A DNA stretch of 64,000 nt, from the NCBI RefSeq assembly GCF_020708045.1, contig NZ_JAJFES010000018.1, forward strand, positions 20,959 through 84,958. Reading direction: 5' to 3'. Positions 1 through 6,895 of this stretch are shown here, in pieces (position 1 is the stretch's first letter; every line of letters starts with the position of its first letter). The stretch comes from Massilia sp. IC2-278 (lineage in GTDB: Bacteria; Pseudomonadota; Gammaproteobacteria; Burkholderiales; Burkholderiaceae_D). The translations under genes were made by a program, and so were the position numbers. The notes beneath the pieces are model-generated. The model was not told the DNA's origin. It searched no databases and worked only from the letters and a program-made list of their open reading frames with translations.

Positions 1-33
1 AGGAAACTGGTGAGGCCCGTCTTGATGCGAGAC

Positions 34-258
34 TTAGTGCGAGACTTGATGCGCCTTCGAGAGGATCAGCAGCCAGCGGCCGAACAACAACACCTCGACG
101 TGGCCCGCTTCGATGCCGGTATCGCATTCGATGACCGGGTTGACCGGGTAGAAGCGCTTGCGGAAGTCACGCGTGACGGTGAGTTCGCGGCGGCCGAAGC
201 GCATCATGAAAGGAGCAGGAGCGTATTCCAGGCCGAAGGAGTTGTTCAGAGTGGTCAT
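34..258 (-). CDS. Small hypothetical protein, probably SOS-regulated
   Basis: This is a complete 74-residue reading frame with an ATG start. I do not recognise a family. It has no signal peptide; the middle is basic (FGRRELTVTRDFRKRF) and the end is hydrophobic (LLFGRWLLIL), so it is probably a small soluble or membrane-associated protein. The main clue is upstream: two LexA-type boxes at 316-331 and 335-350 lie within 100 bases of the start, and a TATTCT hexamer lies at about 302-307 on this strand. This suggests DNA-damage control. Other members of an operon could lie left of the window. Function unknown. Confidence 0.6.
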   Translation of the reverse strand: MTTLNNSFGLEYAPAPFMMRFGRRELTVTRDFRKRFYPVNPVIECDTGIEAGHVEVLLFGRWLLILSKAHQVSH

Positions 259-315
259 TGACGTTTCCCTATCGTTTTGTTGTGTTGGTCAAGTGAGTAC
301 AGAATAGCATAACCA

Positions 316-350
316 CTGTATAAATCTACAGGTACTGTACAAATAACCAG
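316..350 (-). promoter_or_regulatory. Tandem LexA-type boxes
   Basis: Bases 316-331 read CTGT-N8-ACAG with an AT-rich centre, a full match to the CTGT-N8-ACAG LexA consensus of gamma- and betaproteobacteria. Bases 335-350 read CTGT-N8-CCAG, one mismatch. The centres are 19 bp apart, about two helix turns. They lie between the 74-aa gene (minus strand) and the PAP2 gene (plus strand). The nearer target is the minus-strand gene. Binding is inferred. Confidence 0.65.
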
Positions 351-379
351 TAATATTTTTTGACTGTAGTTTTTTTGCC

Positions 380-1177
380 ATGCATCCCCATTTGATGTCG
401 ATGGACAAATCATTGACTGCCCGCCTGCACCGTTTCGCGCGCGCACGCTTCTCGCCCGCAGAGGAATTCGGCCTGCACCTGACCCTTGGCGTGCTGGTGC
501 TGCTACTGGCGATGGCCGGTTTCGCGCGCATCGCCGGGGCGGTGGTGGCAGGGGCGCCCATCACCCAGCTCGACGTCGACCTGGCGAACTGGCTGCATGC
601 CCACGCCCATGGCAACGACGCCTTGCGCACCTCGCTGATGGTGCTGACCCAATTGCACAGCACCCCCGGCGTGCTGGCGTTGACCGGCCTGGCCGGCTGG
701 TGGTTGTATCGCCGCGGCGCGCGTCACTGGATGCTCACCATCCTGGTGACGGTGCCGGGCGGCATGGTCCTGAACGTGCTCATGAAGCACACCTTCGAGC
801 GTGCGCGGCCGCATTTCGAGGAACCCATCCTCACCCTCACGACCTACAGTTTCCCGAGCGGCCATACGGTGGCCGCGACCCTGCTGTACGGCTTCCTGGC
901 CTGCTACCTGGTGCGCCATGCCCGTTCCTGGCAGGCGCGTGCCGGCTGGGTGCTGCTGGCCTGCGTCATGGTGCTGCTGGTGGCCGGCTCGCGCCTTTAT
1001 CTGGGCGCCCATTATTTGAGCGACGTGCTGGCGGCCATGGCCGAAGGCTGTGCCTGGCTATCGGTGTGCGTGACCGGCGTGGCCACGCTGCGCCGGCGCC
1101 AGGCCGCGCAAGCTGCCCGTGCTTCCAGTGCCGCCAGTGCACGGAGCGCTTCCACCAACCTGAGCGAGAAATCCTGA
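380..1177 (+). CDS. PAP2-family phosphatase (membrane)
   Basis: An integral-membrane phosphatase of the PAP2 / phosphatidic-acid phosphatase type, likely acting on lipid phosphates or undecaprenyl pyrophosphate at the periplasmic face. The three family motifs are present: K-x6-RP (KHTFERARP near residue 136), PSGH near 159, and SR-x5-H-x3-D (SRLYLGAHYLSD near 203). Several hydrophobic segments flank them, as expected for a five- or six-helix protein. Starts at 395 or 401 are also possible. Its stop overlaps the next gene's start by one base (TGATG), so the two are probably co-translated. Confidence 0.85.
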   Translation: MHPHLMSMDKSLTARLHRFARARFSPAEEFGLHLTLGVLVLLLAMAGFARIAGAVVAGAPITQLDVDLANWLHAHAHGNDALRTSLMVLTQLHSTPGVLALTGLAGWWLYRRGARHWMLTILVTVPGGMVLNVLMKHTFERARPHFEEPILTLTTYSFPSGHTVAATLLYGFLACYLVRHARSWQARAGWVLLACVMVLLVAGSRLYLGAHYLSDVLAAMAEGCAWLSVCVTGVATLRRRQAAQAARASSAASARSASTNLSEKS

Positions 1178-2013
1178 TGCGTACACTTGTCCACTTGTCC
1201 GACCTGCATTTCGGCCGCGTCGACCCGGCCCTGCTGGAGCCGCTGCGCAAGCTGGTCCACGAGGTCGCCCCCGACGTGGTGGTGGTCTCCGGCGACCTCA
1301 CCCAGCGCGCCCGCAGCGAGGAGTTCGAGGAAGCCAAGGCTTTCCTCGACACCCTGCCGGGCCCGCAGATCGTGGTGCCGGGGAACCACGACATTTCCCT
1401 GTACAACGTTTTCCGGCGCTTCGCCAAGCCGCTCGACCGCTACAAGCGCTACATCACCGACGACTTGTGCCCGGTGCATCTCGATGACGAGATCGCCGTG
1501 GTCGGCGTCAACACGGCGCGCTCGCTGACCATCAAGGACGGCCGCGTCAACAAGGAACAGGTCACGCGCATCCACGAGCGCCTGGGCGGGCTGCCGCCGC
1601 ACATCACGCGCATCGTCGTCACCCACCATCCCTTCGATCTGCCGGAAAGCTTCCAGGAGCGCGACCTGGTGAACCGCGCGCCGATGGCGATGGAAGTCTT
1701 CGCCCAGTGCGGCGTCGACGTGCTGCTGGCCGGCCACATGCACGTCAGCCATGCGGCCAGCACCGCCACCCGCTACCAGATCGATGCCTACGCGGCGCTG
1801 GTGGTGCAGGCCGGCACCGCCACCTCGACCCGGGGGCGCGGCGAGACCAATTCCTTCAACGTGCTGCGGGTGGAGCCGGAGCGGGTCGAGGTCGACCGTT
1901 ATGGCTGGGACGTGGTGAACGGCGGCTACCGCGTGGTGCTTACCGAGAAATTCGTGCGCAGCGGGAATGTGTGGGCGCCCGCCAGCGAGGGCATGCTGGC
2001 GGCCGGCATCTAG
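1177..2013 (+). CDS. Metallophosphoesterase (calcineurin-like)
   Basis: A 278-residue phosphoesterase of the calcineurin-like superfamily, which uses a two-metal centre. The metal-binding motifs appear in order: DLHFG at 9-13, GDLTQ near 39, GNHD at 69-72, THHP near 149 and GHMHVSH near 186. It lacks a signal peptide and should be cytoplasmic. I place the start at the ATG overlapping the PAP2 stop because the DLH motif begins at residue 9. Substrate is unknown; cyclic nucleotides and UDP-sugars are known in the superfamily. Confidence 0.85.
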   Translation: MRTLVHLSDLHFGRVDPALLEPLRKLVHEVAPDVVVVSGDLTQRARSEEFEEAKAFLDTLPGPQIVVPGNHDISLYNVFRRFAKPLDRYKRYITDDLCPVHLDDEIAVVGVNTARSLTIKDGRVNKEQVTRIHERLGGLPPHITRIVVTHHPFDLPESFQERDLVNRAPMAMEVFAQCGVDVLLAGHMHVSHAASTATRYQIDAYAALVVQAGTATSTRGRGETNSFNVLRVEPERVEVDRYGWDVVNGGYRVVLTEKFVRSGNVWAPASEGMLAAGI

Positions 2014-2065
2014 GCCGGGCGAAGCTGCTACACTCGCGTGTTTTCACACACGCGTTTTCCCAAGC

Positions 2066-2416
2066 ATGAAGCACAGTTCAAACAGCGGCCTGGTCTATTC
2101 CACCGAAAGCGGCCGCATGTGCCCCGATTGCCGCCAGCCGCTGGCAGGATGCCAGTGCAAGGCCGGCGCCGCCATCCTGGGCGACGGCATGGTGCGCGTA
2201 TCGCGCCAGAAAAAGGGCGGCAAGACCGTCACCCTGGTCAAGGGCCTCGCTTTAGATGCCGCCGCGCTCGCCCAGCTGGGCAAGGCGTTGCGCACGGCCT
2301 GCGGCGCGGGCGGCACCGTCAAGGACGGCGTGATCGAAGTGCAGGGCGACCATTGCGACCTGGTGATGACCATGCTCGTTGAGCAGGGCCACCGCCCCAA
2401 GCGCGCCGGCGGCTGA
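2066..2416 (+). CDS. yciH: SUI1/YciH-family translation factor
   Basis: A 116-residue protein with an eIF1/SUI1 domain in the C-terminal two thirds (VSRQKKGGKTVTLVKGL followed by GKALRTACGAGGTVKDG), the part of the fold that contacts the ribosome. The N-terminus has a Cys cluster (CPDCRQPLAGCQC) common in bacterial YciH proteins. Bacterial members are thought to influence start-codon selection, but their role is not settled. The start was chosen at the methionine before KHSSNSG because that gives the usual YciH length. Confidence 0.85.
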   Translation: MKHSSNSGLVYSTESGRMCPDCRQPLAGCQCKAGAAILGDGMVRVSRQKKGGKTVTLVKGLALDAAALAQLGKALRTACGAGGTVKDGVIEVQGDHCDLVMTMLVEQGHRPKRAGG

Positions 2417-2430
2417 ACGCCGGCCGCCGC

Positions 2431-3819
2431 TCAGATCCAGTATTCGGTCAGGCGCGAAGCCCATTCCTTGATGCGGTCCGACCAGGGGCGGTCGCGCCAT
2501 TGTTCCAGGGTGACTTCCTTGGACGAGCGCAGGTCTTCGTTGAAGGCGGCTTCCATGTCGCGGCCAAAGGCGGGGTCGATCACGACCACGTTCAGTTCGT
2601 AGTTGTGGATGAAGCTGCGGCGGTCGATATTCGCCGAGCCGATGGTCGACCAGGCGCCGTCCACGACCACGGTCTTGGCGTGCAGCACGGCCACCTGCAA
2701 CTGGAAGATCTTGACTCCGCCCTCGAGCAATTGTTCGTAGAAGGCACGGCCGGCCTGCATCACCAGGCCATGGTCGGACACGCCCGGCAGCACGAGTTTC
2801 ACGTCCACGCCGCGCTTGGCTGCTGCGATCAGGGCATCCACGATCTGCTGGTCCGGCACGAAATAGGCCGAGGTCACGTGCACCGACTTTTTCGCTTCGT
2901 TGATCGCCACCATCAGCGATTTGTAGATTTCCGAATGGCTGCCAGGTTCGGTGGCCAGCACGCGCACGAATTTCTCGCCGGCCGGGACCAGGCGCGGGAA
3001 ATACTCGGCCGGCAGCAGTTCGCCGGCTTCCTGGCGCACCCAGTTGTTCACGAAGGCATATTGCAGGGTGGCGACGGCCGGGCCGTCGATGCGGATGTGG
3101 GTATCGCGCCAGCCGACCTTGTCTTTATCGACCTTGTCGCTTTTACGGCCCGAACGGAACAGCGAGCTGTTGGCATAGTCGGCGCTGATGTTGATGCCGC
3201 CGGTGAACCCCACCTTGCCGTCCACCACCAGGATCTTGCGGTGGTCGCGGTTGTTGATCGACCAGTTGCCCTTGGCCTTGGCCGGGTTGATCGGATTAAA
3301 GGCCAGCATGTTCACGCCGGCGGCGCGCATGTTGTCGAAAAAGGCTTGCGGCGTGCCGATGGTGCCGACGCTGTCGTACATCACGTTCACCACTACGCCC
3401 TGGCGCCGCTTTTCCATCAGCAGTTCGGCGAACTGCAGGCCGATCGGGTCCTGGTCGAAGATATAGGTTTCCAGGTTGATCGTACTCTTCGCGGCGCGCA
3501 CCGCTTCGATCATGGCGCGCAGGGTGGCCGGTCCGTCGAACAGCAATTGCACGTTGTTGCCGGCGATCAGCGGCACGCCGGTGGCCTGCTCCTCGAGCAC
3601 GGCCAGCGACTTCAGGTCGGGCGTGGCGTTGGCCCAGCGCCGCGACAGCAGCTTCGACGATTGCGCCTGGCTCAGCGTGCCCTTGGCCGTGGCCACCGTC
3701 GGCACCGCCTTGGCCGGGGTCTCGGGCAGGTGCTCGGCGTTCGGCAGGGTCTTGCAGGAAGCGACCACGCCCAGGAAGGCGAGCGCGGCAATCCACATCG
3801 ACGTGCGGTGCTTGTTCAT
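2431..3819 (-). CDS. Phospholipase D / cardiolipin synthase family lipoprotein
   Basis: A 462-residue PLD-superfamily enzyme with two HKD motifs, HRKILVVD near residue 191 and HAKTVVVD near 377. The pair defines phosphatidyltransferases such as cardiolipin synthases. The N-terminus is a hydrophobic segment ending in VVASC, which could be a lipobox, so it may be anchored facing the periplasm; classical ClsA instead has two membrane helices. The ATG shares a four-base ATGA overlap with the stop of the upstream membrane protein, so the two are co-translated. A ClsB/ClsC-like enzyme is the best guess; substrate is not proven. Confidence 0.8.
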   Translation of the reverse strand: MNKHRTSMWIAALAFLGVVASCKTLPNAEHLPETPAKAVPTVATAKGTLSQAQSSKLLSRRWANATPDLKSLAVLEEQATGVPLIAGNNVQLLFDGPATLRAMIEAVRAAKSTINLETYIFDQDPIGLQFAELLMEKRRQGVVVNVMYDSVGTIGTPQAFFDNMRAAGVNMLAFNPINPAKAKGNWSINNRDHRKILVVDGKVGFTGGINISADYANSSLFRSGRKSDKVDKDKVGWRDTHIRIDGPAVATLQYAFVNNWVRQEAGELLPAEYFPRLVPAGEKFVRVLATEPGSHSEIYKSLMVAINEAKKSVHVTSAYFVPDQQIVDALIAAAKRGVDVKLVLPGVSDHGLVMQAGRAFYEQLLEGGVKIFQLQVAVLHAKTVVVDGAWSTIGSANIDRRSFIHNYELNVVVIDPAFGRDMEAAFNEDLRSSKEVTLEQWRDRPWSDRIKEWASRLTEYWI

Positions 3820-5960
3820 TTTGAGTGTCCTCGATGAGCCTCGGGCGCGGCATCGACGGCGTCGATGTCGCGCGGGCCGAATAAGAAGTCGAGCGGCGCG
3901 TGCAGGAAGCGCCGGCCGAGTGCGCGCATCAGCAGGATGCTGCGCGTGAAGCGGATATTCCGTGCACGCAGCGCCACCCACAGCGCCAGGTTGAAGCTGA
4001 CCAGCAAATTCACGGCGCCGATCAGGGCCACGCCGGCGGTGGCGTTCGCGATCATCTGCCAGCTCATCTGGTAATCGAGGGCGACCAGGGCGGTGGCGAA
4101 GTTCGCGGTCGAGAAGGTGACGTGGCGGATGTCCAGTGGCAGCCCGAGCAGGTAGCCGACGGTGCCAGTGGTGCCGAGCAGGATGCCGAAGAAGAAGTTA
4201 CCCATCAGGCCACCCAGGTTGTTCTCGATGTAGACGGAGACGCGGTCGCGGCGCTCGGCGCCGAGCAGCCAGCGCAGCCAGCGCAACTGGCGCACGCGCA
4301 GACCCATGCGCGTGTACAGCGCCTTGTTGTCGTAGTAGCCGGAAATTAGCCCGGCCACGAACAGCCAGACGCCGGCAATGGCCGCATAGAACAGGGCCGG
4401 TGTATGGAAGGGATCGATGTCGTGCAGCAGGTGGTGGGCCTTTTCCACATTCACCAGGTGGTGGCCCGTCATTTGCTGGACGGCGATGGCGATCACCAGC
4501 GCCGTCGGGAAGGCGACTACGACGTTGCCGAGCACCGAGACGATCTGGGTGCGGAACACTTTATTGACCAGCTCGGCCATGCTGTCGAAGTCGATCCCGC
4601 GCCCGTCGCGGCTGTGCAGGCCGGCGGCGATGCGCTGGGCCGTCATCGCCGGCTGCTTGGTGGCAATCGTCCAGTGCAGCATGTGCACCAGCATGAAGCC
4701 GAGCGAATAGTTCATGCTGAACAGGAAGGACTCGACCAGCGGCGCGGCGCGCAGGTAGCCCAGCAGAATCTTGAACATCGCCATGAAGCCGACGATGAAG
4801 CCGGCCCCGGCCGACGCGCCGAACATGCGGCGCAGGCCGGCGCGGCTTTCGGCGATGTAGTGCTCGCCGGTGCGGCTGGCGTTCTCGGTGACATTGCGCG
4901 CCAGCAGGTGGATGTTCTCGCGGAACAGCCCGCCCACCTGGTACTTGGTGTTGTGGGCCTCGATCAGTTCCTGGGCCAGGGCCAGGGCGGCGGCGCGCCG
5001 TTCGCTTACCAACGGCTGGGCCGGCTGGGCGACCGTGGCCGGCAGCATCGTGCCGCTGTAGCCGGGGCTGTCGGGCGAGCCGGGCGCGTCGAGTGCCAGC
5101 GGGGCGGTCACGGTCGGCGGCTCGGCCGCTTCGCTGGTGTCGACCAGGAACAGCAGCTTGCGCAGCCGCGCGATGCTTTGGGTAATGGCCACCAGCACAT
5201 AGGTCAGGGCCACGCTGGTGCCGACCGACAGCGAGTTGCGGCGGATCTTGGCCACGACTTCGTCGCACTGGTCCAGCATCACCAGCAAATGGCGCGGATC
5301 GTCGGGGCGGTCCATCACGCCGTCGAGGTGGCGCGCATAGGCATCCAGGTAGGCGTTGACCTCGATGTTCTGCATCAGGAAGGGCGAATCGAAATCCTCG
5401 ATCTGGCTGTAGCTGTGCACCAGCAGCGGCTCCAGGCCCAGCGCGCAGATGCGGCAGGACAGGGTGCGGATCGCGTCCAGGATGCCGGTCAGCGTCACGT
5501 AGCGGGCGCGGTCGGCTTTCGCGTCCTGGGGTGGCGGCGCGTAGGCCACCACGTCGAACAGGGCCAGCCAGTCGGCGTCGGGCACGGCGCGGATCCATTC
5601 GTGGTCGTCCTCGGCGTACAGCACGCCGGCCAGGGCGTCGGACAAATAGATGTCGTCGAGCGCGGGCGGCAGCACGCGGTAGGCGATGCGGCGCTTGAGT
5701 TCGGTAAAGAAACCGTCGTTCGAGAGGATGCCGACGTCGCTGTACAGGCTGGTGTGGCGGCGCTTCTCGAGCAGGGTGACGAGGTAGCTGCGCAGGGCCC
5801 AGGCCTGCTGCGGGTTGCCTCTCAACAGCTGCGTCAGCGTGCGCACATTCGCGCGCGCCTGTCCGCCGTCGCGCCGCCGTGGACGCAGGCTGCAGACCAG
5901 TTCGACCAGCAGGTCGATGCGGTCGCTGTGCGGGTCGATGCGTTCGAGAATGGCGAGCAT
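3816..5960 (-). CDS. COG4389 'site-specific recombinase' family membrane protein
   Basis: A 714-residue protein matching the family annotated 'site-specific recombinase' (SpecificRecomb/Gcr) in betaproteobacteria. The N-terminal half is soluble and rich in Leu and Arg. The C-terminal half, from about residue 395, has several clear transmembrane segments (for example GFIVGFMAMFKILLGYL and AAIAGVWLFVAGLISGYY). No recombinase catalytic motif is visible, and the membrane topology argues against the literal name. The start at MLAILERIDPH fits the family; upstream starts are possible. It forms an operon with the PLD gene. Confidence 0.75.
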   Translation of the reverse strand: MLAILERIDPHSDRIDLLVELVCSLRPRRRDGGQARANVRTLTQLLRGNPQQAWALRSYLVTLLEKRRHTSLYSDVGILSNDGFFTELKRRIAYRVLPPALDDIYLSDALAGVLYAEDDHEWIRAVPDADWLALFDVVAYAPPPQDAKADRARYVTLTGILDAIRTLSCRICALGLEPLLVHSYSQIEDFDSPFLMQNIEVNAYLDAYARHLDGVMDRPDDPRHLLVMLDQCDEVVAKIRRNSLSVGTSVALTYVLVAITQSIARLRKLLFLVDTSEAAEPPTVTAPLALDAPGSPDSPGYSGTMLPATVAQPAQPLVSERRAAALALAQELIEAHNTKYQVGGLFRENIHLLARNVTENASRTGEHYIAESRAGLRRMFGASAGAGFIVGFMAMFKILLGYLRAAPLVESFLFSMNYSLGFMLVHMLHWTIATKQPAMTAQRIAAGLHSRDGRGIDFDSMAELVNKVFRTQIVSVLGNVVVAFPTALVIAIAVQQMTGHHLVNVEKAHHLLHDIDPFHTPALFYAAIAGVWLFVAGLISGYYDNKALYTRMGLRVRQLRWLRWLLGAERRDRVSVYIENNLGGLMGNFFFGILLGTTGTVGYLLGLPLDIRHVTFSTANFATALVALDYQMSWQMIANATAGVALIGAVNLLVSFNLALWVALRARNIRFTRSILLMRALGRRFLHAPLDFLFGPRDIDAVDAAPEAHRGHSK

Positions 5961-6058
5961 AAGTAATCCGGTTTTCGTCAAAGAGAGTGTACGCGCTGAG
6001 GCCGCCCGCGATTGGTACGGCAACGTACACACAGAGGATGATGGCGAGAAAGAGCGAT

Positions 6059-6237
6059 CCGGCTAGGAACCTATCCCAGTAGGGAATGAGTCGTTGCTGA
6101 CGCGCCTGGAAAGCGGGGGCGGCGTTGCTCGTCCTTGCATGGCTCGCCATGCGGCGTCCTCGCGCCTAGCCCGCGCTTCCCAGTCATCGCCAGCAACTTC
6201 CTCCTCCCTACTGGGATAGGTTCTAAGGGCTAGCCGG
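6059..6237. repeat. Inverted-repeat element (MITE/REP-like), 179 bp
   Basis: The left end carries CCGGCTAG (6059-6066) then GAACCTATCCCAGTAGGGA (6067-6085). The right end carries the reverse complement of the 19-mer at 6205-6223 and CTAGCCGG at 6230-6237. The interior has further complementary patches (GTTGCTG with CAGCAAC, and the hairpin GCATGG-CTCG-CCATGC), so the whole could fold as one long stem. It holds no convincing gene. It lies between the start of the COG4389 gene and the next gene. A non-autonomous mobile element or a structured repeat are both possible. Confidence 0.6.
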
Positions 6238-6285
6238 GCGGGCACTATAACCGATCATGGCGGCCGGTGCCGAGGGAGGGGCGGT

Positions 6286-6744
6286 TCAGGTAAACGCGAG
6301 CAGCAGGGTGGTGAACAGGAAAGCGCCGGCCCAGCAAAGCCCGCCCAGCACCACGGCCAGGCCGAGCGCGCCGTTCCAGCCGCGCCGCGCATAGCGGCGC
6401 CCGTACTGGCGGCGCACCGCGATCCATTGCGGCCAGGCCGCGCCGAGCAGCCACAGCAGCAGCCAGGCCAGGGCCAGCCAGGCCATCAGCGGCGAGTCGC
6501 CGTTGACGCGGCGGTTGATGGCGCCAGCCAGCAGTTGCAGGGCCAGCATAGCGAGGCTGGCGGCCAGCCAGATGCGGGCGCGGCCGGCTGCCTGGGGCTG
6601 GCCGAGGGCGCGCCAGTTATGCATCAGCAGCCAGGAACCGAAGGCCGGCGTGAACACCAGGCTCCAGGCGGCCACCACCGAAGGACGCCAGAGAGCGGCG
6701 GCCGGTGCGGCATCGGACGAAAGAGAGTGGCTGGTGTCGCGCAT
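6286..6744 (-). CDS. Hypothetical four-helix membrane protein
   Basis: A 152-residue protein with four predicted membrane segments, near residues 24-42, 58-75, 87-105 and 125-147. A conserved-looking loop (FGSWLLMHNWRALGQ) follows the first helix, and a basic loop (RRQYGRRYARRGW) precedes the last. Similar small proteins with an NWR-x-LG motif occur in other proteobacteria without known function. It is flanked by the repeat at 6059-6237 on one side and by the TonB receptor's terminator on the other, so it is likely transcribed alone. Confidence 0.55.
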   Translation of the reverse strand: MRDTSHSLSSDAAPAAALWRPSVVAAWSLVFTPAFGSWLLMHNWRALGQPQAAGRARIWLAASLAMLALQLLAGAINRRVNGDSPLMAWLALAWLLLWLLGAAWPQWIAVRRQYGRRYARRGWNGALGLAVVLGGLCWAGAFLFTTLLLAFT

Positions 6745-6831
6745 GATGGCGATAGGAAATGTTGCCTGAATGAAGCAACACTATCGCGCGGACGCCCCGA
6801 GAAAGGTTTGTGCGGCATCGAACCGGCCATG

Positions 6832-6865
6832 AAAAAACCGCCCGGTTGTGACACCGGGCGGTTTT
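6832..6865 (-). terminator. Intrinsic terminator of the TonB-receptor gene
   Basis: A 13-bp perfect stem (6834-6846 with 6853-6865, GC-rich core CCGCCCGG) and a six-base loop. On the minus strand it is followed by a U-tract from the A-run at 6832-6837. It lies 30 bases past the receptor's stop. The outer A/T pairs could also make it work from the other side. Confidence 0.9.
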
Positions 6866-6895
6866 CGCTGGAGCTAAGCTTCGATCAAACGTCGA

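Noticed and set aside
3816..5960. A mobile element suggested by the 'site-specific recombinase' family name
   Set aside because: No recombinase catalytic motif is visible, the protein is multi-membrane-spanning, and there are no attachment sites around it.
4561..6150. A 529-codon minus-strand frame with a hydrophobic N-terminal segment, overlapping the COG4389 gene
   Set aside because: It starts inside the 6059-6237 repeat and turns into Arg/Pro-rich shadow sequence in the region coding for the COG4389 protein.
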